DNA of 7,001 nucleotides from Limnohabitans sp. (lineage in GTDB: Bacteria > Pseudomonadota > Gammaproteobacteria > Burkholderiales > Burkholderiaceae_C): assembly GCA_018883305.1 (NCBI GenBank), contig VEQI01000181.1:1-7001 (forward strand). The letters run 5' to 3'. Positions 6,972-7,001 of the stretch are shown piece after piece (positions within the stretch are counted from its first letter, which is position 1; each line of letters opens with the position of its first letter). The notes beneath the pieces were generated by a model that was not told where the DNA came from, searched no databases, and worked only from the letters and a program-made list of their open reading frames with translations. The translations under genes were made by a program, and so were the position numbers.

Positions 6972-6991
6972 ATGGGGCCGAAGCCCCATGT
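6970..6991 (-). promoter_or_regulatory. cUUCGg tetraloop hairpin over the folP start region
   Basis: Read on the minus strand, ACATGGGGC and GCCCCATGT form a perfect 9-bp stem around TTCG, closed by a C-G pair: the exceptionally stable cUUCGg tetraloop. It covers both candidate folP start codons (ATG 6989 and the first base or so of GTG 6971). A loosely T-rich stretch (TGTCTTTCT) follows, so it could be a weak terminator or attenuator for the gene to the right, or a structure limiting folP translation. The structure is plain in the sequence; its role is inferred. Confidence 0.6.
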
Positions 6992-7001
6992 CATGCGTGT
7001 G

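Noticed and set aside
1..7001. Mobile element, CRISPR, prophage or defence system
   Set aside because: No transposase, integrase, terminal repeats, spaced repeats or nuclease-like proteins; the window is filled by housekeeping and membrane genes of similar composition.

Overview
The window is ordinary, densely packed chromosomal DNA from a GC-rich proteobacterium. The protein sequences and the folP-glmM order point to a betaproteobacterium, most likely Burkholderiales of the Comamonadaceae type. That placement is by recognition of the sequences; no search was run. I see no rRNA, tRNA, CRISPR array, insertion sequence or other mobile element, and no intergenic gap over 100 bases.

Layout. Plus strand: the 3' part of a type B ribosomal protein L31 gene (rpmE2, 1-255, only its start codon apparently missing) closes with a strong Rho-independent terminator (275-310). 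Then come two membrane-protein genes joined by an ATGA overlap: a GT-C (GT39/ArnT-like) glycosyltransferase-type protein (337-2058) and a MATE-family antiporter (2055-3410). Minus strand, reading leftward from the right edge: folP (dihydropteroate synthase), glmM (phosphoglucosamine mutase) and phoR (phosphate-regulon sensor kinase). Their spacing is 32 and 16 bases, so they look like one transcription unit, probably a continuation of an operon to the right of the window. phoR and the MATE gene converge and overlap by 69 bases.

How the genes relate. folP feeds folate synthesis and glmM feeds UDP-GlcNAc for peptidoglycan and LPS. Both are core metabolic genes that often sit together in proteobacteria. 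phoR is a sensor kinase whose usual partner, phoB, is not next to it here. The glycosyltransferase/MATE pair is an envelope module of unknown substrate.

No undescribed multi-gene system is evident. The points most worth a second look are an uninterrupted T8 tract in codons 8-10 of phoR, where loss of one T gives an immediate stop; a near-perfect cUUCGg hairpin over the folP start region; phoR placed directly behind glmM without phoB or pst genes; and the 69-base convergent coding overlap that encodes a C-terminal tail on PhoR.
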